This document shows, in pieces, positions 1 through 9,698 of a DNA stretch of 64,000 nt. How positions within the stretch are numbered: position 1 is the first letter of the stretch; each line of letters starts with the position of its first letter. Position numbers and translations under genes: made by a program. Below the pieces are notes generated by a model. That model was not told where the DNA came from and made no database searches. It saw nothing but the letters and a program-made list of their open reading frames with translations. The stretch is from Anaerocolumna sp047777345 (GTDB taxonomy: Bacteria > Bacillota > Clostridia > Lachnospirales > Lachnospiraceae): contig JBKEEJ010000004.1 in assembly GCA_047777345.1 (NCBI GenBank), forward strand, positions 62,001-126,000, in the 5' to 3' direction.

Positions 1-1
1 G

Positions 2-1486
2 ATTCGGCCGGGTCAGAGTATTCCGGTTGACGGCATCATAATCGAAGGAAATTCTGCCATCGATCAGTCAGCCCTGACCGGAGAAAGTATTCCGGTGGAA
101 AAGAAAGTTGGAGATGGGGTAATCGGAGGCACCATTAATAAATCCGGGTATTTTAAATTTAAAGCCAAAAAAGTGGGCGAAGATACCACTTTGGCACAAA
201 TCGTAAAGCTGGTGGAAGAAGCCGCAAGTTCCAAAGCACCCATTGCAAAACTGGCGGATAAAATAAGCGGAATATTTGTGCCGACGGTAATCGGTATAGC
301 GGTTTTAGCCGCTGTCATATGGCTTATTACAGGAGCCACATTGGAATTTGCTTTATCCATAGGAATTGCCGTATTGGTTATATCCTGTCCATGTGCCTTA
401 GGCCTTGCCACACCGGTTGCCATTATGGTAAGTACCGGAAAAGGGGCCATGAACGGTATTCTTATAAAATCTGCCCAGGCTTTAGAAATAGCCCATAAAA
501 TAGATGTGGTAGTTTTGGATAAGACGGGAACCGTAACGAAAGGAAAGCCGGTTGTCACCGATATTATTGCAGGCAGTGGACTTACGGAAACTGATTTACT
601 TCAGGTGGCTGCTTCCATAGAAAAGCCGTCCGAACATCCCCTGGCAGATGCTATTGTTAAGAAGGCGGAGGAAATGGGAGTTGCCCTAAAAGAAGTTACT
701 GATTTTACTGCGATGTCCGGCAAAGGTATTCTGGCGCGAATTGACAATGAAGTTTATTATGCCGGTAACCTTTCCTTAATGGAGGAAAACGGATGTATCA
801 CCGATGATTTTCGAAAGTACTCCGATGAATTGGCCGAGGCGGGAAAAACACCTTTATATTTTGCAAAAGAAGGAAAATTAATCGGATTAATTGCGGCGGC
901 CGATATTGTAAAATCTACCAGCAAACAGGCCATAGAAGAGTTTAAGAATATGGGAATGGATGTGGTTATGTTAACCGGTGATAACAAAAAAACTGCGGAG
1001 GCTATAAAAAAGCAGCTTAATATAAATCAGGTAGTGGCCGAAGTCCTTCCTCAGGATAAAGAAAAAGAAGTTCGCCGTATTCAGGAAACCGGTAAAAAAG
1101 TTGCCATGATTGGTGACGGAATTAATGACGCACCTGCTTTAGTGAGAGCCGATGTGGGCATAGCGATCGGTGCGGGTACGGATATTGCCATAGAATCTGC
1201 GGATATAGTGCTGATGAAAAGCGATTTGCTGGATGCGGTTACAGCCATTCAGTTAAGTAAGGCAACAATTAAGAATATTAAGGAAAACCTGTTTTGGGCA
1301 TTCTTTTATAATACAATCGGAATACCGTTAGCAGCCGGTGTTTTCTATCAATTCCTTGGCTGGAAACTGAATCCTATGTTTGCAGCGGCGGCTATGAGCC
1401 TTAGCTCCGTATGTGTGGTTACCAATGCATTAAGGTTAAAACTATTTAAACCAAAGTATAATAAGGAACAAAAAAATGAATTATAA
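2..1486 (+). CDS. copA: Copper-exporting P1B-type ATPase CopA (5' end outside window)
   Basis: Membrane ATPase that pumps Cu(I) out of the cytoplasm. The frame is open from base 2, so the N-terminal metal-binding domain and first helices lie outside the window; 494 residues remain. Visible in order are the actuator TGES loop, the membrane CPC motif (bases 386-394), the phosphorylation motif DKTGT (518-532), the SEHPLAD nucleotide-binding motif, TGDN and GDGINDAP. The last helices carry FYNTIGIP and MSLSSV, which with CPC form the known Cu(I)-type signature, so copper or silver rather than zinc is likely. It is followed by copZ and csoR, the usual copper-homeostasis set. Function is secure; only the 5' end is unknown. 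Confidence 0.95.
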   Translation: MRPGQSIPVDGIIIEGNSAIDQSALTGESIPVEKKVGDGVIGGTINKSGYFKFKAKKVGEDTTLAQIVKLVEEAASSKAPIAKLADKISGIFVPTVIGIAVLAAVIWLITGATLEFALSIGIAVLVISCPCALGLATPVAIMVSTGKGAMNGILIKSAQALEIAHKIDVVVLDKTGTVTKGKPVVTDIIAGSGLTETDLLQVAASIEKPSEHPLADAIVKKAEEMGVALKEVTDFTAMSGKGILARIDNEVYYAGNLSLMEENGCITDDFRKYSDELAEAGKTPLYFAKEGKLIGLIAAADIVKSTSKQAIEEFKNMGMDVVMLTGDNKKTAEAIKKQLNINQVVAEVLPQDKEKEVRRIQETGKKVAMIGDGINDAPALVRADVGIAIGAGTDIAIESADIVLMKSDLLDAVTAIQLSKATIKNIKENLFWAFFYNTIGIPLAAGVFYQFLGWKLNPMFAAAAMSLSSVCVVTNALRLKLFKPKYNKEQKNEL

Positions 1487-1645
1487 ACAGTTGACGAAAC
1501 AGATTAAAAAGAATATATTGATTATGTTCATTTTTTATTAAGATGCGATAATCTCTATTTAGAGTGCCAGCTAGTTATTATAGATATATTTATCAGGTAA
1601 AGGTATTTCGTCAATTATCAAAAGACAGAAAAGAGGTAGAGTAAT

Positions 1646-1876
1646 ATGAAGAAAATAATTAAAATTGAAGGTATGACCTGCAGCCATTGCCAGGCCAGAG
1701 TAGAAAAGGCATTAAATGCTATACAGGGAGTGAAGGCAAAAGTAGATCTTAAGAAGAAAGCTGCAGTAGTCAGCTTCGACTCCGATATCGATGATACGGT
1801 ATTTAAGGATGCTATAACGGAAGCCGGATATGAAGTGGTATCCATAGAGGAAAAAAAAGGCCTTTTTGGTAAATAA
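1646..1876 (+). CDS. copZ: Copper chaperone CopZ (heavy-metal-associated domain)
   Basis: Small cytosolic chaperone of 76 residues that hands Cu(I) to CopA or to the CsoR sensor. It is a single HMA ferredoxin-like domain with the metal-binding motif GMTCSHC near the N terminus, and its length fits the family. The start is preceded by a GAGGTAGAG ribosome binding site. It lies 159 bp after copA and 17 bp before csoR, which supports a copper role over a mercury or zinc one. The tail EEKKGLFGK is short and basic. Confidence 0.9.
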   Translation: MKKIIKIEGMTCSHCQARVEKALNAIQGVKAKVDLKKKAAVVSFDSDIDDTVFKDAITEAGYEVVSIEEKKGLFGK

Positions 1877-1893
1877 TAGATTGGAGCATCATA

Positions 1894-2157
1894 ATGAGGG
1901 CGGATAAAACGAAAGTTACACGCTTATTAAAAACAGCCAGAGGCCAGATTGACGGATTGCTGAAAATGGTTGAAGAAGACCGCTACTGTATAGAAATTTC
2001 CAATCAGCTTTTGGCAACCCAAGCTATTTTACGTAAAGTAAACAACGAAGTTATTAAAGCACATTTAGGAGCCTGTGTGAAGGAAGGATTTGAACAGGGC
2101 AACGAAGATAAAAAAATTGAAGAAATCGTAGAACTGATTGATAAGCTCTCCAAGTGA
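1894..2157 (+). CDS. csoR: CsoR-family copper-sensing repressor
   Basis: All-helical DNA-binding repressor of 87 residues that releases DNA when it binds Cu(I). The family's metal ligands are present: Cys32 in RYCIEISNQL, and His57 and Cys61 in HLGAC, the X-H-C pattern of copper-type CsoR. The N-terminal KVTRLLKTARGQIDGL helix matches the family. It probably represses the copA-copZ-csoR unit, but the upstream operator lies outside the window. FrmR/RcnR relatives are the alternative; the C-H-C set and the neighbours favour copper. Confidence 0.9.
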   Translation: MRADKTKVTRLLKTARGQIDGLLKMVEEDRYCIEISNQLLATQAILRKVNNEVIKAHLGACVKEGFEQGNEDKKIEEIVELIDKLSK

Positions 2158-2552
2158 GGGCTTATTTTTTTAATTCATCGAAATTGGGACCTGTGAATCA
2201 AAAAAACCGGAAGATATACACTGGCGTCATAAGAAGATTTCTGCCTGTGGCAGAATGCGCAAGACGCTTAAAAGTAAAATTTCACTTAGGTGACAGCGGG
2301 TCAGGATAAATAAATATGGCAGGTCATTCATTATTACGTTTTGGACATATTATATTGGACATATTATAAATATATTATATAAAACATTAATATTTCTTAA
2401 TTTTTTAAAATTATATTTTATTTTTTAATCAACATGTGATATAATTGTTCGGGATTTAGATTTATTTCCAATTATGTTTATTTTTTTATGAATTTTTTAT
2501 GATAATACAACACAAATATGGAATGTGATGGATGACCTTAGGAGCGATCAGA
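2158..2552. other. Intergenic region with one copy of a dispersed hairpin repeat
   Basis: No gene is seen in these 395 bases. The first part (about 2189-2300) is more GC-rich and contains a perfect hairpin, TTCTGCC-TGT-GGCAGAA, inside a 21-base block (2235-2255) repeated exactly at 43787-43807. The rest (2330-2530) is very AT-rich and probably holds the promoter of the LCP gene, but no convincing -35/-10 pair was found. Confidence 0.5.
2189..2270. repeat. Dispersed intergenic repeat, copy 1
   Basis: This segment aligns with 43737-43825. Both have TGAATCAAAAA, then a GGA-GATATA-ACTGGCG block, then the identical 21 bases ending in GGCAGAA, then a short CG-rich tail. The core folds into a 7-bp hairpin with a TGT loop. 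It has no coding potential and was not recognised as a known family. Confidence 0.55.
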
Positions 2553-3863
2553 ATGGAGAAAGAAAACCGATTTTCAAGAGATAAGAAGACGGGTGAATCG
2601 TCCGGCAATGAAAGTAAAATATGGGGAACCTATTCAGATAAAATAGGAGAAAGCATTGCAGGTTATGAAGATGAGGACACATTTTTGGATGAAGTTAATT
2701 CATCTTTGGCAGAACAAATAAGTATGGAATTGGAGGATAATGTTACGAGTACGAAAGTAGAAAAACCCATTAAAAAAGCAAGATTACCAAAAGGAGTCAA
2801 AATTTTTGCTACCATTTTTTCTGTAATTATGTTGGCAGGCTGCTTATTGGCATTTACGCCGGCGGGAAAGAAACTGCTTATTAATTTAGCCGGTAATTAT
2901 ATATATGGAAAGTTAAAATATGAAGATTCCAATACCATGGATCTGGCAGATAATGATGAAAACACCGTAGAAGATACGAATAAAGTAAAACCAGTAGAGC
3001 ATATTGTCAATATATTACTGCTTGGTGTGGAAGAAATCGAAGGGGCTTCCAATACGGATGTTATGATTGTTGCGACAATGGATACCAAAAATAATTCCAT
3101 GAAGCTTACATCCCTTATGAGAGATTTATATGTGGAAATTCCCGGTTACAATAATAATAAATTAAATTCCGTTTATGCAAAAGGCGGTATTGATTTGCTG
3201 TACCAGACCATAAAGAATAATTTTGGACTGGATTTGGACGGGTACGTATTGGTTAATTTTGATGCATTTGAAAAAATTGTTGATCTTTTAGGGGGAGTAG
3301 AAGTCACATTAACAAGTGCGGAAGCCAATTATTTAAATACCACTAATTATATTTCCAATCCTGCCAATCGTAATGTGAAAGAAGGAACACAGATTTTAAA
3401 CGGTAATCAGGCCCTAGGTTACTGCAGGGTCAGATATGTGTCCACCAGTGACAAACAAAGGGATGACTTCGGTAGGACTTCGAGACAGAGAACTGTATTA
3501 AATTCCATATTTAATAAAATGAAAAAGAAAAATATTCTGCAACTTGGCCTGTTTATGAATGATGTTCTTAATAAGGTAGATATAAAGACAGATATTACAA
3601 ATGCTGAATTTAACGAATACTTAGAGGAAGCGGCCAGCTTACATGTATCAAAGCTTGATGAATTAAGAATACCAACTGATGGAAGTTATACACCAGAAAG
3701 GTTGCCGATTGGCAGATTAAAACAGGATGTTTTAGTGCCAAAAGACTGGAATCAGGTGCGAACAGAGATACATGATTTTATTTATGGCTCCGAAACAGTT
3801 GAAGATACCACCGATGATACCATCGATGAAGTAGATAATATCGACGGTATAAATCAGAATTAA
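2553..3863 (+). CDS. LytR-CpsA-Psr (LCP) family cell-wall ligase
   Basis: Membrane-anchored enzyme of a family that transfers lipid-linked anionic polymers onto peptidoglycan. The 436 residues form a charged cytoplasmic N terminus of about 85 residues, one membrane helix (IFATIFSVIMLAGCLLAF), and an extracellular LCP domain beginning at VNILLLG. Key LCP features are visible: TDVMIVATMD, the arginine-containing LTSLMRDLYVEIPG, and YCRVRY followed by DFGRTSRQR. The start at 2553 is chosen over an in-frame ATG at 2532 because AGGAG lies 8 bases upstream of it. It is a single gene followed by a strong terminator. Confidence 0.9.
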   Translation: MEKENRFSRDKKTGESSGNESKIWGTYSDKIGESIAGYEDEDTFLDEVNSSLAEQISMELEDNVTSTKVEKPIKKARLPKGVKIFATIFSVIMLAGCLLAFTPAGKKLLINLAGNYIYGKLKYEDSNTMDLADNDENTVEDTNKVKPVEHIVNILLLGVEEIEGASNTDVMIVATMDTKNNSMKLTSLMRDLYVEIPGYNNNKLNSVYAKGGIDLLYQTIKNNFGLDLDGYVLVNFDAFEKIVDLLGGVEVTLTSAEANYLNTTNYISNPANRNVKEGTQILNGNQALGYCRVRYVSTSDKQRDDFGRTSRQRTVLNSIFNKMKKKNILQLGLFMNDVLNKVDIKTDITNAEFNEYLEEAASLHVSKLDELRIPTDGSYTPERLPIGRLKQDVLVPKDWNQVRTEIHDFIYGSETVEDTTDDTIDEVDNIDGINQN

Positions 3864-3876
3864 TCTTAGATAAACG

Positions 3877-3924
3877 AAAGTTCACGAACAGTCAGGAAAT
3901 GACCTGATTGTCCGTGAACTTTTT
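3877..3924 (+). terminator. Intrinsic terminator after the LCP gene
   Basis: Stem AAGTTCACG-ACA-TCAGG pairs with CCTGA-TGT-CGTGAACTT around an AAAT loop, followed by a T run. It begins 14 bases after the stop codon. Confidence 0.85.
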
Positions 3925-4050
3925 ATATGATTCCATGTTAAATGTTGGAGTGTGTGATAAACTTGTCACATCCCTGACGTTTTTCTTTATAGTATAAAAA
4001 ACCTCCCAGTGCCAGTCCCACCAAACGAATCACCAGGAGGTAATACAATA

Positions 4051-4180
4051 ATGCATAATTATTGTATCAATAAATTGCTAAAATTGAAAAAGATAAATAT
4101 AAAAAATATTATTCATAGTGACTCTTCTGTGAAAATTTAGCAGCGTTATCGCAGCTCTTGCGGAAAACGAATCAGTTGTT
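4051..4180 (+). pseudogene. Possible remnant of an ISL3-type transposase gene
   Basis: An AGGAGGT ribosome binding site precedes ATG at 4051, which opens a 29-codon frame (MHNYCINKLLKLKKINIKN...) ending at 4140. The sequence resembles the first residues of ISL3-family transposases. Just after the stop, the same frame reads RYRSSCGKRI, resembling the CxCGKRF motif found further along in that family, as if the middle had been deleted. No terminal repeats were identified. The family call rests on pattern memory only; it could also be an unrelated small ORF. The remaining bases up to argH show nothing else. Confidence 0.35.
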
Positions 4181-4233
4181 ATTAAGCCAAATATTTGCTG
4201 GTATGGAATAATTTAAATAATTTAAAGTATAAA

Positions 4234-5610
4234 TTAAATACTTTTTAAGAATTCCTCGTTCAGGGAAATAATTTGCTTCATGGCTTCTTCACCGGGGCCT
4301 CCCAATGTATTGCGTTTTTCCACGCAGGTTTTAAGGCTGATTGCCTCATAAATATCTGCTTCAAAAACCGGGCTGATTGCCTTTAATTCTTCCAAAGTCA
4401 TATCTTCAATGCCAATTCCTTTTTCGATACAAAAGAGTACCACTTGCCCTATGATCCTGTGGGCATCCCGGAATGGAACGCCGTGGTTTACCAAATAATC
4501 GGCGGCATCGGTAGCATTGGTAAAGCCTCCTTTGGCACTGTGTTCCATAGCAGCCTTATTAAACTTCATGGTTGAGACCATACCGGCAAACAGTTTTAAA
4601 CACCCCTTAACTGTATCAATGGCATCAAAAGTCAGTTCTTTGTCTTCCTGCATATCCTTATTATAGGCTAAAGGAAGCCCCTTCAAAGTGGTTAACAAAG
4701 ACAAAAGAGAGCCATATACCCGACCGGTTTTCCCCCTGATTAATTCAGCTATATCAGGATTCTTTTTTTGAGGCATAATACTGCTGCCGGTAGCATAAGC
4801 ATCATCCAGCTCCACAAACTGATATTCATTGGAATTCCATATTATGATTTCTTCGCAAAAACGGCTTAAATGCATCATAATAATAGACAGGCCGCTTAAA
4901 AATTCAATCAGGTAATCCCTGTCGGAAACCGAATCCATGCTGTTTAAAGTAGGGCCGTAAAAATCAAGAAGCTTAGCCGTATAGTCCCGGTCAAGAGGAT
5001 AGGTAGTTCCTGTTAAGGCTCCCGCACCCAAAGGACAGTAGTTCATTCGGTTATATATATCCTTAAGCCTGCCGTAATCCCTTTTAAACATTTCAAAATA
5101 TGCACCTATATGGTGGGCCAGTGTTGTGGGCTGGGCTTTTTGCAGGTGGGTAAATCCCGGCATATAGGTATGCAGATTTTCCCTCATTATTTTATGGAGT
5201 ACAAGCAGCAGTTCTTTTAGAAGTTCCTGTACCTGAAGAATTTCTTTTCGTATATATAGTTTCATATCCAGGGCCACCTGATCGTTGCGGCTTCTGCCGG
5301 TATGAAGCTTTTTGCCGGCTTCGCCGATTCGCTGGATTAATGTGGTTTCCACAAAACTGTGAATATCTTCCTGGTTTAAGTCTATTGGCAGAGTTCCGTT
5401 AAGAACATCTTCCTTTATACTGTTTAATCCATGAATAATGCTTTCTTTTTCCGCATCATTTATAATTCCCTGTTTTGCCAGCATAGTAACGTGGGCAATG
5501 CTTCCCATTATGTCCTCCAGGAAAAATTTCTGGTCAAAAGAAATGGAAGCATTAAAATTATGTACCAGCTGATTGGTTTCTTTGGTAAAACGTCCGCCCC
5601 ACAATTTCAT
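4234..5610 (-). CDS. argH: Argininosuccinate lyase
   Basis: Cytosolic enzyme that splits argininosuccinate into arginine and fumarate, the last step of arginine synthesis. Its 458 residues are the normal family length. The fumarase/aspartase superfamily signature SSIMPQKKNPD is present, with TGRSRNDQVALD and TLAHH in the expected order and MKLWGGRF at the N terminus. The start is supported by a GAGG site 10 bases upstream. argG is not adjacent; the nearest upstream gene on the same strand is an M32 peptidase 101 bp away. Confidence 0.97.
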   Translation of the reverse strand: MKLWGGRFTKETNQLVHNFNASISFDQKFFLEDIMGSIAHVTMLAKQGIINDAEKESIIHGLNSIKEDVLNGTLPIDLNQEDIHSFVETTLIQRIGEAGKKLHTGRSRNDQVALDMKLYIRKEILQVQELLKELLLVLHKIMRENLHTYMPGFTHLQKAQPTTLAHHIGAYFEMFKRDYGRLKDIYNRMNYCPLGAGALTGTTYPLDRDYTAKLLDFYGPTLNSMDSVSDRDYLIEFLSGLSIIMMHLSRFCEEIIIWNSNEYQFVELDDAYATGSSIMPQKKNPDIAELIRGKTGRVYGSLLSLLTTLKGLPLAYNKDMQEDKELTFDAIDTVKGCLKLFAGMVSTMKFNKAAMEHSAKGGFTNATDAADYLVNHGVPFRDAHRIIGQVVLFCIEKGIGIEDMTLEELKAISPVFEADIYEAISLKTCVEKRNTLGGPGEEAMKQIISLNEEFLKSI

Positions 5611-5711
5611 AGTTAATACCTCGTTTCTATATGTTTAAATATTCATAAAATTAGATTAATTATACATTACTTATTGGAAATAATCAATATGAAGCGGACA
5701 AAAAATTTATA

Positions 5712-7220
5712 TTAATTCAAATCATAAAGTTTGGTGTATTTTTCCGTCAGATATTTTACATAATAATCTGCATTTAGTTCTTCGTCCATCATGTCCTTTA
5801 AAATTTCATTGGTATTTTTGGTTTTTCCGAATTTGTGGATATGATTATTCAGATACTCACGTATCGGAGTTAAATTGCCGGTTTCTAAATATTCCTCAAG
5901 GGGCATTTTGGACTTCATATGATAAAAAAGCTGTGCGGCAATTGCACTGCCGATGGCATAGGACGGGAAATATCCGAAACTTCCGCCTGCCCAGTGTATA
6001 TCCTGCAATATACCTTCTGCGTCATGTTCCGGTTTTACCCCCAAATAGTCCTCATATTTCTGGTTCCAGATTTCCGGCAGTTCCTCTACGGTTACTTCGT
6101 CTGCAAAAATCATTTTTTCAATTTCATATCTTATTATAATATGCAGAGGGTAGGATAATTCGTCTGCTTCCGTACGTATTAAGCTGGCGGAAGCTTTATT
6201 AATACCTTTGATAAAATGATCCAGAGTAATGTCTTTTAACTGCTCTCTAAAAGTTTCCTGTAATTTTGGATAGATGGGTTTCCAGAAAGCTTTGCTTCGT
6301 CCTATGACATTTTCAAAAAAACGGGACTGGGACTCATGCATGCCCATGGAAGTTCCGCCGCCTGCCGGCGTCAGGGTAATGGCATCATCCACATGTAACT
6401 CATAGATGGCATGTCCGCTTTCGTGAATTGCGGAAAATATGGCGCTTTCCAGATTGTCTTCATAATAATGGTTGGTTATGCGGACATCATGATTGTGCAG
6501 ATTGGTTGTAAATGGATGGGCGCTTTCCGCAATTACCCCGCGGTTAAAATCAAATCCCACGTAACCGCTTATATATTTGCAGAATTCTTTTTGTTTTTCT
6601 ATATCAAAATGTCTGTAATTATATGTTTTATCAATGGTATCATTTTTTTCTGATACTTTCTTTAACAAAGGAATAACCGCGTCTTTAATCTTTCCAAAAA
6701 ATTCATCCAGTTTTTCCGTATTAAAGCCTTCTTCATAATCATTCAGCAAAATATCATATGGCTTCATACCTTTTTTGGCCCGGTATCCTAAAAATTTTTT
6801 CTGATATTGAATGATTTCTTTTAGGGTAGGGGCAAAATCGGAAAAGTTTTTTTTGTCTTTGGCCCTGGCCCAGATACCGGAAGCCTTTGCAATCAGTTCT
6901 TTGTATGCCTGATATTCCTTGGGAGGAATAGGTTCTAATTCTTCAATGGTTTTTTTGATTTCCTTTACGACAGCTTTCTGATTAAAATCAAGATCTTCTT
7001 GTTCTTTTTCTTCGCTTAGTTTTTTCACTAATTTTTTGACATCATCATTAATCAGGGACAAAAAATATTCATTGGACAAAAGACCAACGGTTTTTGAGGT
7101 ATATTCCATGGACTTTTCGGGAGCCAGGGTTTCTGCGTCCCATTCAAACAGAATAAGAGCTGTCTGCAAAGCTGTTGCTTTTTCATAGTATTTTGTAAGT
7201 TGTTCAAAATATTTGTTCAT
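5712..7220 (-). CDS. M32-family metallocarboxypeptidase (Taq type)
   Basis: Zinc-dependent carboxypeptidase that trims amino acids from peptide C termini in the cytoplasm. Its 502 residues match family M32. The active-site HEXXH appears as HESGH within SAIHESGHAIYEL, and further downstream come GMHESQSRFFEN and IRTEADELSYPLHIIIRYEIE, both characteristic of M32. No signal peptide is seen. The start has AAAGGA upstream. It may feed on peptides brought in by importers such as the Opp system further right. Confidence 0.93.
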   Translation of the reverse strand: MNKYFEQLTKYYEKATALQTALILFEWDAETLAPEKSMEYTSKTVGLLSNEYFLSLINDDVKKLVKKLSEEKEQEDLDFNQKAVVKEIKKTIEELEPIPPKEYQAYKELIAKASGIWARAKDKKNFSDFAPTLKEIIQYQKKFLGYRAKKGMKPYDILLNDYEEGFNTEKLDEFFGKIKDAVIPLLKKVSEKNDTIDKTYNYRHFDIEKQKEFCKYISGYVGFDFNRGVIAESAHPFTTNLHNHDVRITNHYYEDNLESAIFSAIHESGHAIYELHVDDAITLTPAGGGTSMGMHESQSRFFENVIGRSKAFWKPIYPKLQETFREQLKDITLDHFIKGINKASASLIRTEADELSYPLHIIIRYEIEKMIFADEVTVEELPEIWNQKYEDYLGVKPEHDAEGILQDIHWAGGSFGYFPSYAIGSAIAAQLFYHMKSKMPLEEYLETGNLTPIREYLNNHIHKFGKTKNTNEILKDMMDEELNADYYVKYLTEKYTKLYDLN

Positions 7221-7594
7221 AACTCAAATCCTTTCCCTATATTTGAATTTTAGTATATCATATAACTTCTCAAATTATCAATAAATAGCTGAAATATCAC
7301 AGTATTTCTTTAAGTATATATTATACAGTTATAAATTGTTAAAAAATAACCAATTTATTACGAAAAATATTAAACATTTTTTGGACTTATGGTATAATTA
7401 AATAGGCAAAATACATAGAACCTGATTCTGTGAAAGAAGAAAGGTTTGTTATCCTGCAGACTACCAAATTCTTACAGAATGCATACATTTGCATACTTGG
7501 ATTATACTATATATGATAAAGACTAAAAAATCAGACAAATGCCAGAAATTATAACAAAAAAACAACAAATCAGGAAAGAAGGAAGGAGATTAAG
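7221..7594. other. Divergent intergenic region upstream of enolase
   Basis: These 374 bases separate the leftward M32 peptidase from the rightward enolase. A TATAAT at 7393-7398 with a weak TTAAAC 17 bases upstream may be the enolase promoter. The following leader has a partial inverted repeat (ATTCTGT near 7425 against ACAGAAT near 7476). No small gene is supported. Confidence 0.35.
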
Positions 7595-8908
7595 ATGAAA
7601 AAGAATTTAGCAATTGAAAAAATTGTCGGCAGAGAAATACTGGATTCCAGAGGAAATCCCACCGTGGAAGTGGAAGTGGTTCTGGCAGATGGAAGCATTG
7701 GAAGGGCAGCTGTTCCGTCCGGCGCTTCAACAGGAGCTTTTGAAGCAGTCGAATTAAGAGATAACGATAAAAGCAGATATTTAGGACAAGGGGTATTAAA
7801 GGCTGTTAACAATGTAAATACGGAAATTGCCGGTGCGATTGTTGGTATGAATGCCTTAAATCAGGCAGAAATTGATAAAAAAATGATTGAACTGGATGGA
7901 ACAGAGAATAAGGGCCGTCTTGGTGCCAATGCCATTCTTGGCGTTTCCCTGGCTGTGGCCAAGGCAGCGGCAGAATCCCTTAATTTGCCTTTATATCAAT
8001 ATATCGGCGGCGTAAATGCCAAAGAACTTCCGGTACCAATGATGAATATTATCAATGGGGGCAAACATGCGGATTCCAGCTTAAATATTCAGGAATTTAT
8101 GATTATGCCTGTAGGGGCTGCCTCTTTCTCTCAGGCACTGGAATGGAGTGCTACCGTATTCCATACCTTAAAGAAATTATTAAAAGCAGACGGGTATGTT
8201 ACGGCCGTAGGTGACGAAGGGGGATTTGCTCCAAAATTTGAAAGTGATGACCAGGCACTGGATTATCTGGTAAAAGCCATTAAGGAAGCCGGCTATGAAC
8301 CTGGAAAAGACTTTTATATTGCAATGGATGTGGCATCCACTGAAATGTATGATGAAGCGAAAAAGGCAGGAAGAGAAGGAGAGTACTTATTCTGGAAAGC
8401 CGGGGAATATAAGACTGTAGATACTATGATTGATTATCTTGAGGATTTGTGTAACCGTTATCCTATCATATCTATCGAAGACGGACTGGCAGAAGAAGAT
8501 TTTGAAGGCTGGAAAAAACTGACGGAGCGTCTTGGAAACAGAATTCAGCTAGTTGGTGATGATTTATTCGTAACCAATACAAAGCGGATTAAAGAAGGTA
8601 TGAAACTGGGAATATCCAATTCTGTTTTAATTAAATTTAATCAAATCGGTACCCTTACGGAAACACTGGAAGCAATTGAGATGGCCAAAAATAACGGCTG
8701 GACAGCAATCGTATCTCACAGATCCGGCGAAACGGAAGATGTGACTTTAGCTGATATAGCTGTTGCAACCAACGCCAGACAAATAAAGACCGGTGCTCCA
8801 AGCAGAAGTGACCGTGTTGCCAAATATAACCGCCTGCTTAGAATTGAGCATCAGCTGGGCGATGTGGCACGCTATCCCGGAAAAGATGCATTTAAGGTAA
8901 AAAGGTAA
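7595..8908 (+). CDS. eno: Enolase
   Basis: Glycolytic enzyme converting 2-phosphoglycerate to phosphoenolpyruvate. Its 437 residues show the complete family layout: REILDSRGNPTVEVEV at the N terminus, the GASTG substrate loop, the Mg-binding SIEDGLAEEDFEGW and LVGDDLFVTN, and the signature LIKFNQIGTLTETLEA. The start follows AAGGAAGGAGA. It is a single gene ending at its own terminator. Confidence 0.98.
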   Translation: MKKNLAIEKIVGREILDSRGNPTVEVEVVLADGSIGRAAVPSGASTGAFEAVELRDNDKSRYLGQGVLKAVNNVNTEIAGAIVGMNALNQAEIDKKMIELDGTENKGRLGANAILGVSLAVAKAAAESLNLPLYQYIGGVNAKELPVPMMNIINGGKHADSSLNIQEFMIMPVGAASFSQALEWSATVFHTLKKLLKADGYVTAVGDEGGFAPKFESDDQALDYLVKAIKEAGYEPGKDFYIAMDVASTEMYDEAKKAGREGEYLFWKAGEYKTVDTMIDYLEDLCNRYPIISIEDGLAEEDFEGWKKLTERLGNRIQLVGDDLFVTNTKRIKEGMKLGISNSVLIKFNQIGTLTETLEAIEMAKNNGWTAIVSHRSGETEDVTLADIAVATNARQIKTGAPSRSDRVAKYNRLLRIEHQLGDVARYPGKDAFKVKR

Positions 8909-8981
8909 AACAGGTTTTATTATCTGATTGATTTTGGCTTAACCAAATAATTGGCACATCGTTTCTGAGAGTGAAAGAAAT

Positions 8982-9041
8982 AAAAGAAGGGCCTGTAGCG
9001 TTATGGGATTTCGCCCAATATTCAACAAGCCCTTCTTTTAT
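8982..9041 (+). terminator. Terminator after enolase
   Basis: AAAAGAAGGGC pairs with GCCCTTCTTTT across a 38-base loop region that can form an inner hairpin; the T-rich side lies downstream of eno. Confidence 0.75.
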
Positions 9042-9217
9042 TGAATAAAAAATTACTCGTATGTAAAAATCATAATTGTTTCTTACTTCTTTTAAGTAAG
9101 ATATACTGCGCATGACATTTATAAGAAAATGTCACTTACGCGACAGTGCATCATCAGACGAGATTCTATAAAAAAGATGATTGCAGATATTTTACAGGAC
9201 TTCAGGAAACTTAAGAA
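9042..9217. other. Structured intergenic segment after enolase
   Basis: No gene is seen. Several small inverted repeats follow one another: CTTACTT-CTTTT-AAGTAAG near 9085, TGACATTT...AAATGTCA near 9112-9133, and CACT...AGTG near 9134-9150. The stretch TCACTTA-G-GACAG here also occurs at about 2281-2296, suggesting loosely related intergenic repeats. Confidence 0.35.
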
Positions 9218-9427
9218 TTAACTCATCTTTGAGGGATCAACTTTAAATGTGTCCGTTAATTTATAACTGTAATATTTAATTACATTGCCGCTTACCAATC
9301 CTATTTTATCCGGGCCGCATAAATTAATATCTCTGTGGTATGGCATATTATCATATATGCTGCATTCCTGAACCATTTCTTCATATGGTCCCTTATCTTT
9401 TAATCTTCTTAGTTCCTCCGCTGTCAT
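9218..9427 (-). CDS. Small hypothetical protein (69 aa)
   Basis: Unrecognised soluble protein of 69 residues. It starts MTAEELRRLKDKGPYEEM and contains two cysteines (QECSIYD and NLCGPDK). The composition is mixed and charged, unlike a random AT-rich ORF. A GGGGG-containing site precedes the start by about 9 bases. There is no membrane segment or signal peptide. It stands alone between the eno terminator and the opp promoter, and its function is unknown. Confidence 0.55.
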   Translation of the reverse strand: MTAEELRRLKDKGPYEEMVQECSIYDNMPYHRDINLCGPDKIGLVSGNVIKYYSYKLTDTFKVDPSKMS

Positions 9428-9698
9428 TTGCCAAACCCCCTTTAAAAAGATATTTTTATTTCAAATATTAATTTCAAATAATAATATAGCTCGTTTTTAT
9501 TAATTTATCAATGTGAATTTCAGTTTTTTACATATCCTGATATGTAATTTGATATTACAATTAATTGTTGCGTTTTTATAAGTTGATACACAGGAATACA
9601 AAAATACAAAAAATCAATCAGATTAATGAAAAGTATGCATATACCGAATTTAAGCTTAATAAAATTAGTGTATACATTAATAAAGTTTTGGATTATAC

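Noticed and set aside
1490..1615. 9-bp inverted repeat TTGACGAAA/TTTCGTCAA between copA and copZ
   Set aside because: It is over 100 bases apart with no other MITE features or target duplication; this can occur by chance.
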